A stretch of 64,000 bases of DNA from JAIBJN01 sp963699495 (lineage in GTDB: Bacteria > Actinomycetota > Thermoleophilia > Gaiellales > Gaiellaceae): positions 62,001 through 126,000 of the forward strand of contig CAVOUB010000007.1 in assembly GCA_963699495.1 (NCBI GenBank), in the 5' to 3' direction. The notes below the pieces were generated by a model. The model saw nothing but the letters and a program-made list of their open reading frames with translations, ran no database searches and had not been told where the DNA came from. The first letter of the stretch is position 1, and every line of letters starts with the position of its first letter. The position numbers and the translations under genes are program-made. Positions 1 through 8,422 of this stretch are shown here, piece after piece.

Positions 1-1
1 C

Positions 2-499
2 TCGACGCCGGCCAGCGTCTTCTACCTCCTCGACCGCTACGTCGAGGAGAGCGGGCGCGACCCGGCCACCTTCTACAACGGCCTCGACCTCGTGCTGGTC
101 GGGCGCTCGAACAACGTCGGCAAGCCCGCGCTCTGGCTCGGCCTCGCCCGCGGCGCGACCGTGGTCTCCTGCCACCACTTCACCGCGCAGGCGGGCCGCC
201 TCGAGGAGCACACGCGGCAGGCGGACATCCTCGTCGTCGCCGCAGGCGTCGCCGGGTTCATCACCGGCGAGATGGTCAAGGAGGGCGTCATCGCGGTCGA
301 CGTCGGCATCAACCCGGTGCGGGACGAGGAGACCGGCAAGGTGCGCCTGGTCGGAGACCTCGACTTCGAGAGCGTGGCCGAGAGGGCCGAGGCCGTGACA
401 CCGGTGCCCGGCGGCGTCGGCCCGATCACGGACGTCTGGCTCCTGCGCAACACGGCCGAGGCGGCGCGCATCCAGGCCGGCCGGCGCGGCGCACGCTAG
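2..499 (+). CDS. folD: Bifunctional methylenetetrahydrofolate dehydrogenase/cyclohydrolase, C-terminal part (5' end outside window)
   Basis: Frame 2 is open from the first base to the TAG at 497-499, so the start lies upstream of the window. The visible 165 residues carry the NADP-binding region with VGRSNNVGKP and the family's C-terminal signature PVPGGVGPITD. FolD interconverts methylene-, methenyl- and 10-formyl-tetrahydrofolate in the cytoplasm. The usual motif is SxIVGKP and PGGVGPMT; here it is SNNVGKP and PGGVGPIT, and the protein has a longer spacer (around YVEESGRDPATFYNG) before the nucleotide-binding loop, so it may be a second, specialised FolD rather than the housekeeping copy. 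In this context it could process one-carbon units released by the two GcvT-like proteins further along, which is an inference from content and not from operon linkage. Confidence 0.9.
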   Translation, partial: STPASVFYLLDRYVEESGRDPATFYNGLDLVLVGRSNNVGKPALWLGLARGATVVSCHHFTAQAGRLEEHTRQADILVVAAGVAGFITGEMVKEGVIAVDVGINPVRDEETGKVRLVGDLDFESVAERAEAVTPVPGGVGPITDVWLLRNTAEAARIQAGRRGAR

Positions 500-667
500 C
501 GGGAGGGATTGGCGGAACGTCGCTCGTCGTCGGGGTGCGATGGTCGTTCCGAGGCAAGGACGCAGGGAGTGCTCGTAGCCGGAGGCTACGGGCACGACTG
601 AGGACGCAGTCCTCGGGGCGAGCAGCGCGGCCCGGGGGCACAGCGCACGTTTCGCCAAGCGCTCCTA
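500..667. repeat. Intergenic region with two strong hairpins (palindromic repeat-like element)
   Basis: The gap between the convergent folD and trkA genes holds a 12-bp stem (569-580 with 584-595, GGA loop, one mismatch, core CGTAGCC/GGCTACG) and directly after it a perfect GAGGAC-GCA-GTCCTC hairpin (600-614). The words GGACGCAG recur on both sides (558-565 and 602-609). There is no T-run, so it is not a typical intrinsic terminator, though it may end both transcripts. The layout looks like a dispersed palindromic element; no second copy was found in the window. Confidence 0.4.
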
Positions 668-1342
668 CTAACGCTTCTTCTCGCCGACCAGCAGCTTCCG
701 GAGCTCCGGCTCGCCGCCCGGCTCGAGGATGGCGAGCACCTGGTCGCCGGGCCGCAGCTCGGTGGAGCCGACGGCGATCTCCGCATTGCCTTCTCGCATG
801 ACCGAGATCAGGCGCGCCGTCTCGGGCAGACGGAGCTGATCGACCCGCTTGCCCGCCGCCGCGCAGTTGTGGCCGACCTCCACCTCGACGATCTCGAGGT
901 TCTCTTGCGAGAGGTTGACAAGGTGCACGAGCTCGTGCTGCGGCATCTCGTGCTGGACGAGCGCCATCACCATCTCCGTGGCCGAGACCGTCGGGGCCAC
1001 CCCCAGGAGATCGAAGTGCACCTGGTTGTGCGGGTCGTTGACCCGGGCGACGACCTTGGACACACCGTAGAGCTCCTTGGCGAGCTGGCAGATGATGATG
1101 TTGTCCTCGTCGTCGCCGGTGACGGCGACGACGATGTCCGCCGGGCGCCTGATTCCGGCGCCCTCGAGCACCGTGAGCTCGGTCGCGTCGCCGTACCGGG
1201 CCCGGTGGCCGAACTCCTCGTCGAGGAGGAAGTAGCGGTCCCGCCGCTGCTCGAGGACGACGATCTCATGGCCGAGCTCGAGCAGGGTGCGCGTGACGTT
1301 CTTGCCGACCTGACCGCCTCCGACGACGATGATGAAGCTCAA
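668..1342 (-). CDS. trkA: TrkA-type potassium-uptake regulatory protein (TrkA-N plus TrkA-C)
   Basis: 224 residues. The N-terminal Rossmann domain starts with VVGGGQVGKNV and has the acidic residue at the end of strand two (VVLEQ), as in NAD(H)-binding TrkA/KtrA subunits; the last ~80 residues form a TrkA-C (RCK-C) ligand domain ending in ELRPGDQVLAILEPGGE. Such proteins gate TrkH/KtrB-type potassium channels from the cytoplasmic side. The start is a TTG at 1342-1340 that overlaps the TGA of the upstream trkA-like gene (TTGA), which is why the shorter start was chosen over the long open frame. No TrkH or KtrB partner is in the window; the neighbouring carriers are APC permeases, so partner identity is open. 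Confidence 0.8.
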   Translation of the reverse strand: MSFIIVVGGGQVGKNVTRTLLELGHEIVVLEQRRDRYFLLDEEFGHRARYGDATELTVLEGAGIRRPADIVVAVTGDDEDNIIICQLAKELYGVSKVVARVNDPHNQVHFDLLGVAPTVSATEMVMALVQHEMPQHELVHLVNLSQENLEIVEVEVGHNCAAAGKRVDQLRLPETARLISVMREGNAEIAVGSTELRPGDQVLAILEPGGEPELRKLLVGEKKR

Positions 1343-1749
1343 GGCGCCTCTCCGTCGAGCGCCAGCGCGAGGAATGCCTCGACCGCAATCGTCGTCGGCG
1401 AGATGACGTCGAAGCCGCGATTCGAGTAGAACGCGGCGCGAGCCGGGTCGTGCACTCGGACGGCCACCTTCGGCACGTCGTAGCGCAGCTTCGCAACCTG
1501 CGCGACCACGATGTTCGTGTTGTCCCCGTCGGTCGCCACGACGACGAGGTCGGCGGAATCGATCCCCGCCGCCTCGAGGAGCGCGAGGTCCATGGCGTGG
1601 CCGACGTGAAACGCTCCCGGCCATTTCTCTCCGAGCCGCTCGAGCGCCTCCTCCGACTCATCCACGACCGCAATCTCCCACCCGGCCCCGTGGAGGCGCT
1701 TCGCGAGCGCCGACCCCACCCGTCCACACCCGACCACCAGTGCTTTCAT
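1339..1749 (-). CDS. Short TrkA-N NAD-binding protein
   Basis: 136 residues, consisting only of a TrkA-N Rossmann domain: MKALVVGCGRVGSALAKRL at the N terminus, then an acidic VVDES strand-two end, VVATDGDNTNIVVAQ and a conserved HDP turn. There is no TrkA-C domain, unlike the next gene, so the two may form a hetero-oligomer with one ligand domain. The ATG overlaps the TGA of the upstream APC-USP permease (ATGA) and its own TGA overlaps the TTG of the next gene, so translation of the whole set is probably coupled. A regulatory nucleotide-sensing role is inferred from the family. Confidence 0.75.
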   Translation of the reverse strand: MKALVVGCGRVGSALAKRLHGAGWEIAVVDESEEALERLGEKWPGAFHVGHAMDLALLEAAGIDSADLVVVATDGDNTNIVVAQVAKLRYDVPKVAVRVHDPARAAFYSNRGFDVISPTTIAVEAFLALALDGEAP

Positions 1750-3629
1750 TCCTCCACTGTAATCAGGTCTTCCTCCTCGAGGACGCCCTGCGGGTAGGCG
1801 ATGACCATGACGTCGCAGGGGGCCTTGCGGAGGACGTAGTCGACCGTCGGGCTGAAGAAGAGCGACTGGCGACGCCAGCGCGGCGCCGAGCCCATGAGGA
1901 CGACGTCCGTCGATTCCTCCGCCGCCGCCTCGACGATCGCCTCCCCCAGCGCACGCGCACGCACGACCCGGGCCCGCAGCTCGACGCCGTGCTCGCCCGC
2001 CAGCTCCTTCGCCTCGGCGAGCGAGGCGTCGGCGAGCTCCTCCGCCTCCGGAAGCGGTGCGTCGAGGGGCTGGTCGAGCGGAACGCGCAGGACATGGAGC
2101 ACGGAGATGCTGCCGTGTCGCTCCTCGGCGAGCTTGATCGCGGTGGCCAGCACCTCCTCGCCGATCAGCCCGAGCTTCAGAGGAACGAGCACCCGCTCGT
2201 ACTCGCCCTGGGAGTGCGGTACGAGATCGGGGTCGGCGGGGGTCACCTGCCCCAGCACGGGCTCGCGCCCGGCGAGACGGACGGCGACGAAGACGACGAC
2301 GCCGAGCACGACCCACAGAGGCCCGACATCGCGCGCCGCGTCGTGCGTCGCCAGCGAGAGGATCCAGAGGGTGAGGGTGAGCGGGGCGCCGACGAGCGCC
2401 GGGAGCGGGACCTGGACACCTCGGACGGTCACGTTCCACGGCGCCCGGTACGGCCGCTTGAGGCCGGGCTCCGAGAAGCGGAGGCGAATGACGGCGACCT
2501 GCGCGGCGGTGAGGGCGAGGAGGATCCCGAAGCTGTAGAGGCTCCCGAGGAAGCGCACGTCCCGATCGGAGGCGTCCACGAAGACGAGGAGCGCCGCCGC
2601 GAGACCGGCGGTGCTGAGGATCGCGGTCGGAGCGAGCAGCGTCCTCCTGTTCAGGCGGGCGAAGGCGTGCGGGAGCATGTCGTGCCGCCCGAGCGCGTAC
2701 GCGAGGCGGCTGGACCCGGAGATCGAGGTGGTGATGGCCGCGACGAGGACGACGGCCGCGCCGAGCCCGACGAAGACGCGCAGGGCGTCGACCGCCCAGG
2801 CCGGAAGCGCGCCCTCGAGTGCGTCCACGATGGCGATCAGCGGAGCCTGGAGCTCGACCGGAACATCCGCCACGGACACCGACACGAGGCCGATCGCCGT
2901 CGTGACGAGCACGACCAGGCCGATCCCCGCGAAGAGGCTTCGCGGCAGCGTCTTCCCCGGCTCGCGCGCCTCGGCGGCGAGGTTCGCGACCGTCTCGAGG
3001 CCTGTGTACGCGAGCGTGGCCAGAGCGAGCGCGAACGCGAGGTCGCCCCAGGGCGGCGACTCCCCGAGCTGGACGTCGCCCAGGTCGCTGGGCGAGAAGA
3101 CGAACGCGAGGCCGAGGACGACCAGAAGGACGTGGGTGACGAGCGCGAGGGCCGCGACCGCAATCGCGATGCGGTAGAGCTCGGCCCTCCGCACGAGCCG
3201 GAACAGGGCCACGCCGAGGATGACGCAGACACCGATCACGCCGTCCCACGGCTTCTCGGTCATAGCCTCCCAGCCGACCGCGGCGCCCACGTAGTGGGGG
3301 ACGAAGAGCCCGGCGATCGCGATGACGATGAGGTAGTCGAGGAAGAGGACCCAACCGGTCAGGAACCCGATCGGGTCGTTGAAGGCCCGCGCGACGAAGA
3401 GCGCCGCCCCTCCCGTCTCCGGAAGCGCCGAGCTCGCCTCCGCGTAGGAGAAGGTGACAAGGAGGACGACGAGCCCGACGCCGAGCAGCACCCAGGGAGT
3501 CAGCCCGGCGGCGTAGAGGGCGACGATCCCGAGCGCGAAGTAGATGGAGGAGCCGATCTCCGAGTAGGCGACGGAGGCGATCGGCGTCGTGCCGAGCACG
3601 CGGGCGAGACCTGGGATCTTGCGCGCCAT
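1746..3629 (-). CDS. APC-family amino acid/amine permease with C-terminal universal stress domain
   Basis: 627 residues. The first ~470 residues are an APC-superfamily carrier with about 12 hydrophobic spans; the first span carries the family's unwound-helix motif (IGSSIYFALG). The last ~140 residues, starting near YERVLVPLKLG, form a USP domain, with the family's closing strand (PCDVMVIAYP). The start ATG has a 4-base overlap with the 57-codon gene upstream. A soluble USP domain on an APC carrier is a known architecture and is usually taken to regulate transport by nucleotide binding or stress signals; the substrate cannot be read from the sequence. It is a paralogue of the carrier at 3802-5703. 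Confidence 0.8.
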   Translation of the reverse strand: MARKIPGLARVLGTTPIASVAYSEIGSSIYFALGIVALYAAGLTPWVLLGVGLVVLLVTFSYAEASSALPETGGAALFVARAFNDPIGFLTGWVLFLDYLIVIAIAGLFVPHYVGAAVGWEAMTEKPWDGVIGVCVILGVALFRLVRRAELYRIAIAVAALALVTHVLLVVLGLAFVFSPSDLGDVQLGESPPWGDLAFALALATLAYTGLETVANLAAEAREPGKTLPRSLFAGIGLVVLVTTAIGLVSVSVADVPVELQAPLIAIVDALEGALPAWAVDALRVFVGLGAAVVLVAAITTSISGSSRLAYALGRHDMLPHAFARLNRRTLLAPTAILSTAGLAAALLVFVDASDRDVRFLGSLYSFGILLALTAAQVAVIRLRFSEPGLKRPYRAPWNVTVRGVQVPLPALVGAPLTLTLWILSLATHDAARDVGPLWVVLGVVVFVAVRLAGREPVLGQVTPADPDLVPHSQGEYERVLVPLKLGLIGEEVLATAIKLAEERHGSISVLHVLRVPLDQPLDAPLPEAEELADASLAEAKELAGEHGVELRARVVRARALGEAIVEAAAEESTDVVLMGSAPRWRRQSLFFSPTVDYVLRKAPCDVMVIAYPQGVLEEEDLITVEE

Positions 3630-3802
3630 CAGCGTCTCCTCAGGACGAGCGCGAGGCGGAGCCCACCGGCGGCGAGGAAGAGGGCGCCGAGAAGGAAGCC
3701 CAGCGCGCCGCCGACGAGCGCCGTCTCGACGATGAGGACAACGCCGAGCAGCGCGGCCAACGCCGAGAGCACGACGGTTGCGGGAGCCCGCAGGCGCTGC
3801 AT
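3629..3802 (-). CDS. Small two-span membrane protein, 57 aa
   Basis: 57 residues, almost entirely hydrophobic: predicted spans at about residues 8-28 and 32-53, with a basic tail (LVLRRR). Its ATG overlaps the stop of the APC-USP gene upstream and its TGA overlaps the start of the next APC-USP gene, both as ATGA. This double overlap, and its position between two paralogous carriers, argues that it is a real gene and perhaps an accessory peptide. I recognise no family. The topology is an inference from hydrophobicity. Confidence 0.65.
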   Translation of the reverse strand: MQRLRAPATVVLSALAALLGVVLIVETALVGGALGFLLGALFLAAGGLRLALVLRRR

Positions 3803-5703
3803 CACGCCGCGCTCCGGCCGGCCACGAGCAGAACGCGGGAGGGGCTCGCCCGGAGGATGTAGTCGACCGTGTCGCTGAGCACGGGTCGACCGCGCCTGGT
3901 GGTTCGGCGCGGCGCGCCCACGACCACGAGCTCGGCATTCCGTCCCCGCGCCTCCTCGACGATCGCCGGGCCAACGCGCCGGGCCCGCAAGAGCCGGGGA
4001 ACGGCGCGCACGCCGTAGCTCTCCACCAGCGCCCGCGCCTCGTCGAGCAGCGCGTCCGCCTCGTCCTCCTCGTCTGGGAGCTCGGCGTCGAGCGGCAGCT
4101 CGAGCGGAATCTCGAGCACGCGGACCACGGCGATCCTCGCTCCCCGCTCGTCCGCAAGCCGGGCCGCCGCGACCAGCGCTTCCTCCGACTCGGCGCTTCG
4201 CGAGACCGGCACGACGATCGTGCGGTACTCGATCTCCAGCCCGGGACCGAGCACGATCTGCGGGGCGTGGACCGTGCGCGCCATCGGCTCGTGGACGAAT
4301 CGGCGCCGGTAGACGGCGTAGGCGACGAAGCCGAAGACGAGCCAGCCGATGCCGGCCCACCGCGTGACGGGCTCCTGCACGACGATCACCAGCCAGGCGA
4401 TCAACGTCCCGATCCCGCCGAGGATGGCGAACAACGGCCAGTCAACGCCGCGCGCGCGGAGGTTCGGCCGCGCGCGGTAGGCGATCTCCTCGTCCCGGAA
4501 GCGGTAGCGGATGGAGACGATGGACGCGTGCGCGACGGTGAACGACAGCGTCGCGCCGAACGAGTACATCGTCCCCAGGAAGTCCGTCTGGCCGGGGAGG
4601 ATGACGAGGAGCGGGATCGCCCCGGCGAAGACGACGAGGGCGAGCCAAGGGGTGCGGAATCGTGGATGCAGGCGGCGGAAGACCGCAGGCAGCTGCCTGT
4701 AGCTCGCCATGGCGTAGGTGATTCTCGAGGCCCCGATGACGCCGGCGTTCGTGGCGATGAAGAGGATCGTCGCCGCGAGCACGCCCACGTAGATCTCGAG
4801 CGCGTCCAGCAGCCCGCCGGAGAGGCCGAGGTTCTTGACGACTCCCAGGACGGGGTCGTTCGTGAAGCCGCCCTCCTCGGGCGGCAGGCCGAGCTGGGTC
4901 ACCCACTCGCCGTCGGCCTGCTGGTAGACGGGGAGCGCCGAGAGGGCGACGAACGGCAGCGTGAAGAAGATGGCGAAGACCGCAGCCGCGATCAGCTTGT
5001 ACGCATTGGGGACGTTGCGAGGCGGGTCGCGCACCTCCTCGGCCAGGTTGGAGACGGTCTCCACGCCCGTGTAGGCCAACATCGCCACCGGGATGGCGAT
5101 GGCGAAGTCCCGCCACGTCGGCGCGACCCCCCAGCGGATGTTGCTCTTGAGGATCTCCGGGCTGAAGACGAGCACGAAGCCGAGGACGACCAGGAGGGCC
5201 TGCGTGGCGAAGTCGATGACCGCCAGGACGATGTTGAGGCGCGCCGCTTCCTGGACGCCGACGATGTTGAGGGCGACGAGCACGACGACGACGATCGCGC
5301 CGCCGACGATGTCCCACGGGTTCTCCCGTAGCGGCTCCCAGAAGACGGAGAGATAGTGCGGCACGAAGAAGGCCGAGATCGCCACCGTGACGACGTAGAC
5401 GAGCATCTGCGACCACGCAGCCGCGAAGCTGACAAGCTCGTTGAAGCCGTGGCGGGCGAAGCTCGACGAGCCCCCGGCCTCGGGATAGCGGACGGTTCCC
5501 TCGGCGTACGTGGCCGCGGTGGCGGCGAAGATGATCCCCGCGACGACGAAGACGAGCGGCGTGAGGCCGAGCGCGAACGCAGCGGTGACGCCGAGCGCGT
5601 AGTAGATGGAGGAGCCGACGTTGCCGTAGGCCGTGGCGAAGAGCGCGGGCGTGCCGAGCACTCGCTCGAGGCCGTGGGTGCGGCGGCGACGGCGCGGCGG
5701 CAC
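3802..5703 (-). CDS. APC-family permease with C-terminal universal stress domain, first gene of the operon
   Basis: 633 residues with the same plan as the carrier at 1746-3629: an APC transporter of about 12 spans (VGSSIYYALG in the first span; AYTGVETVSNLAEE in the central conserved region) and a USP domain from about residue 495 (YRTIVVPVSRSAESEEAL) to the end. The start is an ATG preceding an arginine-rich tail (MPPRRRRR). It heads a run of five genes joined by 4-base overlaps. Substrate unknown; the family transports amino acids, polyamines and other amines by proton or sodium symport or exchange. Confidence 0.8.
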   Translation of the reverse strand: MPPRRRRRTHGLERVLGTPALFATAYGNVGSSIYYALGVTAAFALGLTPLVFVVAGIIFAATAATYAEGTVRYPEAGGSSSFARHGFNELVSFAAAWSQMLVYVVTVAISAFFVPHYLSVFWEPLRENPWDIVGGAIVVVVLVALNIVGVQEAARLNIVLAVIDFATQALLVVLGFVLVFSPEILKSNIRWGVAPTWRDFAIAIPVAMLAYTGVETVSNLAEEVRDPPRNVPNAYKLIAAAVFAIFFTLPFVALSALPVYQQADGEWVTQLGLPPEEGGFTNDPVLGVVKNLGLSGGLLDALEIYVGVLAATILFIATNAGVIGASRITYAMASYRQLPAVFRRLHPRFRTPWLALVVFAGAIPLLVILPGQTDFLGTMYSFGATLSFTVAHASIVSIRYRFRDEEIAYRARPNLRARGVDWPLFAILGGIGTLIAWLVIVVQEPVTRWAGIGWLVFGFVAYAVYRRRFVHEPMARTVHAPQIVLGPGLEIEYRTIVVPVSRSAESEEALVAAARLADERGARIAVVRVLEIPLELPLDAELPDEEDEADALLDEARALVESYGVRAVPRLLRARRVGPAIVEEARGRNAELVVVGAPRRTTRRGRPVLSDTVDYILRASPSRVLLVAGRSAA

Positions 5704-5764
5704 GCCGGAAGGCTACTCAGACCCTAGGAGGGATGAGCCGCGCTGGGACCTCGGCGAGGCCGGA

Positions 5765-5989
5765 TCAGGCCTGCGAGTACCCGGTCTGGGGAAACGCGGA
5801 GGTGTCGACCCCACCCGGATTGTTGGCCCGCAAGCGGGCCTCCCAGTCGGAGTCCTGCTCCTTACAGGTCGGGCACGCACGCAGCACATAGGTGCTCGTC
5901 ACCTCCAGGTGACCCCAGTACCCGCGTGAGAGGAGACCGTCCGCCTGCTGTCGGCCGCACAGGCCGCAGACAAGATAGAGACGCGCCAT
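5765..5989 (-). CDS. Small zinc-ribbon protein, 74 aa
   Basis: 74 residues with two CxxC pairs (CGLCG near residue 9 and CPTC near residue 40), the pattern of a structural zinc ribbon. No transmembrane segment or signal peptide. It lies alone between the APC operon and the Amt cluster on the same strand, with 61 bases to the APC gene on one side. I do not recognise a named family; a role as a small zinc-binding adaptor or in nucleic acid binding is possible but not shown. Confidence 0.6.
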   Translation of the reverse strand: MARLYLVCGLCGRQQADGLLSRGYWGHLEVTSTYVLRACPTCKEQDSDWEARLRANNPGGVDTSAFPQTGYSQA

Positions 5990-6024
5990 CGACTCGTTAT
6001 ATCACCGGGTGCAGCGAAACGCTC

Positions 6025-6177
6025 CTACCAGGGTCCGATGAACTCGCCGCTCGGGTGGGCGTACAGGATGATGACGACGATCACGATGCAGGCAAGCGAG
6101 ATCAGGAGCAAGGCCGGCGTCAGCCAGCGGACGGGAGACTGCTCGGGTGGAAACTCGATCTGCTTCTCGCGGGCCAT
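6025..6177 (-). CDS. Single-span membrane peptide of the Amt cluster, 50 aa
   Basis: A 50-codon gene with a strong GAAAGGAGG ribosome site immediately upstream of its ATG (6177-6175). It encodes a charged N terminus (MAREKQIEFPPEQ), one hydrophobic span at about residues 20-39 and a short tail ending in EFIGPW. It follows the 93-aa gene by 12 bases, so it is probably the third gene of the Amt operon. No family recognised. The strong ribosome site and the conserved membrane topology are the support; it is too short for most automatic gene calls. Confidence 0.65.
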   Translation of the reverse strand: MAREKQIEFPPEQSPVRWLTPALLLISLACIVIVVIILYAHPSGEFIGPW

Positions 6178-6189
6178 CGTGCCTCCTTT

Positions 6190-6471
6190 CTACGGGCCTG
6201 GGTCGGTCGAGGGCCCGGCCAGCGGGGGCTCGGCGAAACCGGGACCCGGCGCCGTGGGGGAAGCGGGAGGCAGGCCCGCCGCGCCGCGCAGAAGCGCGGC
6301 CTGCGCGCTCAGCTTCACGTTCTCCAGCCAGACCCAGTAGACGAGCGCAGCGATCATGAAGATGATCCCGAGGACGGTGAGCACGTACGTGCCGGTGGAG
6401 TTCTCCGGGCCGAACGTCCAGAACGTCGTGGTGACGTCGTCCCAGGTGTCGTAGGGGAAGCTGTCGATCAC
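6190..6471 (-). CDS. Single-span membrane protein of the Amt cluster, 93 aa
   Basis: 93 residues: an acidic, aromatic N terminus, one span at about residues 29-48 (ending in VYWVWLENV) and a Pro/Ala/Gly-rich C-terminal tail. The ATG overlaps the TGA of the ammonium transporter gene (ATGA), so the two are translationally coupled. Its position suggests an accessory subunit of the transporter, but no family was recognised. Confidence 0.6.
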   Translation of the reverse strand: MIDSFPYDTWDDVTTTFWTFGPENSTGTYVLTVLGIIFMIAALVYWVWLENVKLSAQAALLRGAAGLPPASPTAPGPGFAEPPLAGPSTDPGP

Positions 6472-7967
6472 GACGAGCTCCTTTCCGCGGGAGCGCCCGC
6501 TCTATGCCCGTTCGTTCGTTCCGCGTACTCCTCGAGCAGGATCGGGCCCGCCTCGACCTCCTGGCCGTTCGGGAGGACGAGGACCTCGGGCACGCGCTCG
6601 AACTCGGGGAAGAAGTCCTGCTGGAACTCCGCCATGTCGAGGCCTTCGAGCTCGACCTCCGGCGGGACGCGGAGCAGGTTTGTCTTCTTGAGGACCCAGC
6701 TGACGATGTAGCCGGGCAGGAAGGCGAGCGGGAAGAAGGCGAGTATGCCCATGAGCTGCCCGCCGAACGAGGTGGGGATGTTGTTCACGCCGGTCGGGTA
6801 GCCGCCGGCGAAGATGCCGACGAGGAAGACGCCGTAGAAGCCGCAGAACCCGTGAACGGCCACCGCCCCTACCGCGTCGTCCACGCGCCACCCCTTCTCG
6901 ATGTAACCGCCGACCCACACGGCCAGCATGCCTCCCGTCGCGGAGAGCAGGTAGGCGAGCGACGGGTGGTACACGTCGGCGCCGGCGGAGACCGAGATCA
7001 CGCCGGCGAGACCGCCGGAGAGCGTCCAGAAGGGATCGCCCCTGCTGGCGATCCAGCCGCCGGTGAAGCCGCCCGCGAAGCCGAAGGTGATCACCATCGC
7101 GATCGTGCCCAGGGTCGTCGGCGAGAGGTAGATGTTGAGCCAACCCGGGAAGACGGTCGACTGGATGAAGAGACAGGCGGCGTAGAAACCGTAGAAGCCG
7201 GTGAAGATCAGCATCAGGCCCATGAGGGTCATGTGCGTGTTGTGAGGTCTGAAGGTTCTCGCCAGCCCTTCACGGTCGAACTTCCCTATGCGCGGCCCTA
7301 GGTTCAGGAGCACTCCGAGCGTGAATGCACCGGCGACGCCGTGGACGACGAGCGAGGCGATCGAGTCGTGGAAGCCGTAGTCGGTCGTGAGCCAGCCGCC
7401 CGCGCTCCAGCCCCAGGCCGCGTCCATGATCCAGACGCCCGAGCCGAGGACGACCGCGAGAATGAGGTAGGCGGACAGGCGGACGCGCTCGATGAGCGCG
7501 CCCGACATGATCGAGGCGGTCGTCCACGAGAAGAGCAGGAAGGCGAGGAAGAAGACGAGGCTCAGATGGCCGGTGAGACTTGACTCGAGGTTGCCGCCCA
7601 TACCGGCGCTCCACGGCGCTGTGAGGCCGCAGAACCCCGGAAACTCGGCCGGGCCCGCATGTCCCTCGGCCGGGCCGCCGTGCTCGAAGCAGCCGTAGAT
7701 GTACCAACCGAAGTAGTAGAAGCTCGGTGTGACCACGGCGATGGTGAGGATGTTCTTCATCGCCGTCGACATGATGTTCTTGCGCCGCGCGACCCCCGCT
7801 TCGTACGCCATGAAGCCGACGTGGATCAGCCACATGATCACGACCGTGAAGAAGTAGAAGACTTCCAGCAGGACAAGGCTGTCGAGGTCCACCTTGGCGT
7901 TGACTTCTTCCAGGGTTGGAGCCTGCGCCAGAAGCGACGAGAGAACAGACGCCAGCGACGATGTCAT
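6468..7967 (-). CDS. amt: Ammonium (or methylammonium) transporter, divergent Amt family member
   Basis: 499 residues with about 11 spans. The pore's twin histidines are present (H209 in VVHGVAG, H372 in VHGFCGFYG), as is the conserved Asp (D201) and a GALIERV segment that matches the family's GAxAER motif. It is divergent elsewhere: the usual WFGFNAGS stretch reads FTGFYGFYAAC, and the cytoplasmic C-terminal tail (EGLDMAEFQQD) lacks the usual His. The ATG has a GAGGAGGA ribosome site. No glnB/glnK is adjacent, which is unusual for Amt; instead two single-span peptides follow. Because GMAS and TMADH genes occur in the same window, methylammonium is a plausible substrate. That is inference. 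Confidence 0.85.
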   Translation of the reverse strand: MTSSLASVLSSLLAQAPTLEEVNAKVDLDSLVLLEVFYFFTVVIMWLIHVGFMAYEAGVARRKNIMSTAMKNILTIAVVTPSFYYFGWYIYGCFEHGGPAEGHAGPAEFPGFCGLTAPWSAGMGGNLESSLTGHLSLVFFLAFLLFSWTTASIMSGALIERVRLSAYLILAVVLGSGVWIMDAAWGWSAGGWLTTDYGFHDSIASLVVHGVAGAFTLGVLLNLGPRIGKFDREGLARTFRPHNTHMTLMGLMLIFTGFYGFYAACLFIQSTVFPGWLNIYLSPTTLGTIAMVITFGFAGGFTGGWIASRGDPFWTLSGGLAGVISVSAGADVYHPSLAYLLSATGGMLAVWVGGYIEKGWRVDDAVGAVAVHGFCGFYGVFLVGIFAGGYPTGVNNIPTSFGGQLMGILAFFPLAFLPGYIVSWVLKKTNLLRVPPEVELEGLDMAEFQQDFFPEFERVPEVLVLPNGQEVEAGPILLEEYAERTNGHRAGAPAERSSS

Positions 7968-8112
7968 CAGGAAGTCCTCCTCGGGATGACGCCAGCTAAA
8001 GCACCGCTACACACCTGAGCCAGGCGAGCGTACGAAACCCGCCGGACGTGTCCCAGGTGCACTCAACCCACCTTTTCCACGCTTCGAGTGTTCGAAGCTC
8101 ACACAGGCCGCG

Positions 8113-8388
8113 CTAGCACGGCTCGGTCTGCGTCTCCCCTGTCCCTGCGTCCACGAGGACGGTCGCGCACTCCACTCTGACGCCGGCGGCGTTCTCCGTC
8201 GAGAGGGACACAGCCCAGTACAGTCGCGCGTCCAGTCCGCGCTGGACGCCGCGCACGAGCACCTTGTCGGGCTCGAAGTCGACTTGCTCCCTCGCGATCG
8301 CCTCTGCCTCTTCGAAGCTGATCTCGTCCTCATGCGACGCACAGGTCTTCAGCGCGACGAACGCGAGGAGGAACACCACAAGCAGCAT
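8113..8388 (-). CDS. Small exported PepSY-like protein, 91 aa
   Basis: 91 residues. A hydrophobic N-terminal segment (MLLVVFLLAFVAL) suggests a signal peptide or anchor. The remainder follows the PepSY pattern: an alpha-helix rich in Glu/Ala (FEEAEAIAREQV), a YWAVSLS strand and the closing VLVDAGTGET. No upstream ATG or GTG exists in frame before the preceding gene's stop, so this start is the most likely. It follows the 100-aa membrane protein gene by about 35 bases. A role as a peptidase inhibitor-like domain is known for the family, but nothing specific can be said here. Confidence 0.5.
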   Translation of the reverse strand: MLLVVFLLAFVALKTCASHEDEISFEEAEAIAREQVDFEPDKVLVRGVQRGLDARLYWAVSLSTENAAGVRVECATVLVDAGTGETQTEPC

Positions 8389-8422
8389 TGCCAGCCGCCC
8401 GAGCGGGCGGTCCCTGAACGGC

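Noticed and set aside
1740..3878. 712-codon open frame on the + strand opposite the APC-USP and TrkA genes
   Set aside because: Translation is rich in Asp, Glu, Arg and Gly with no recognisable domain. It is the mirror of a GC-rich coding strand, as are 3778-5331 and other long antisense frames.
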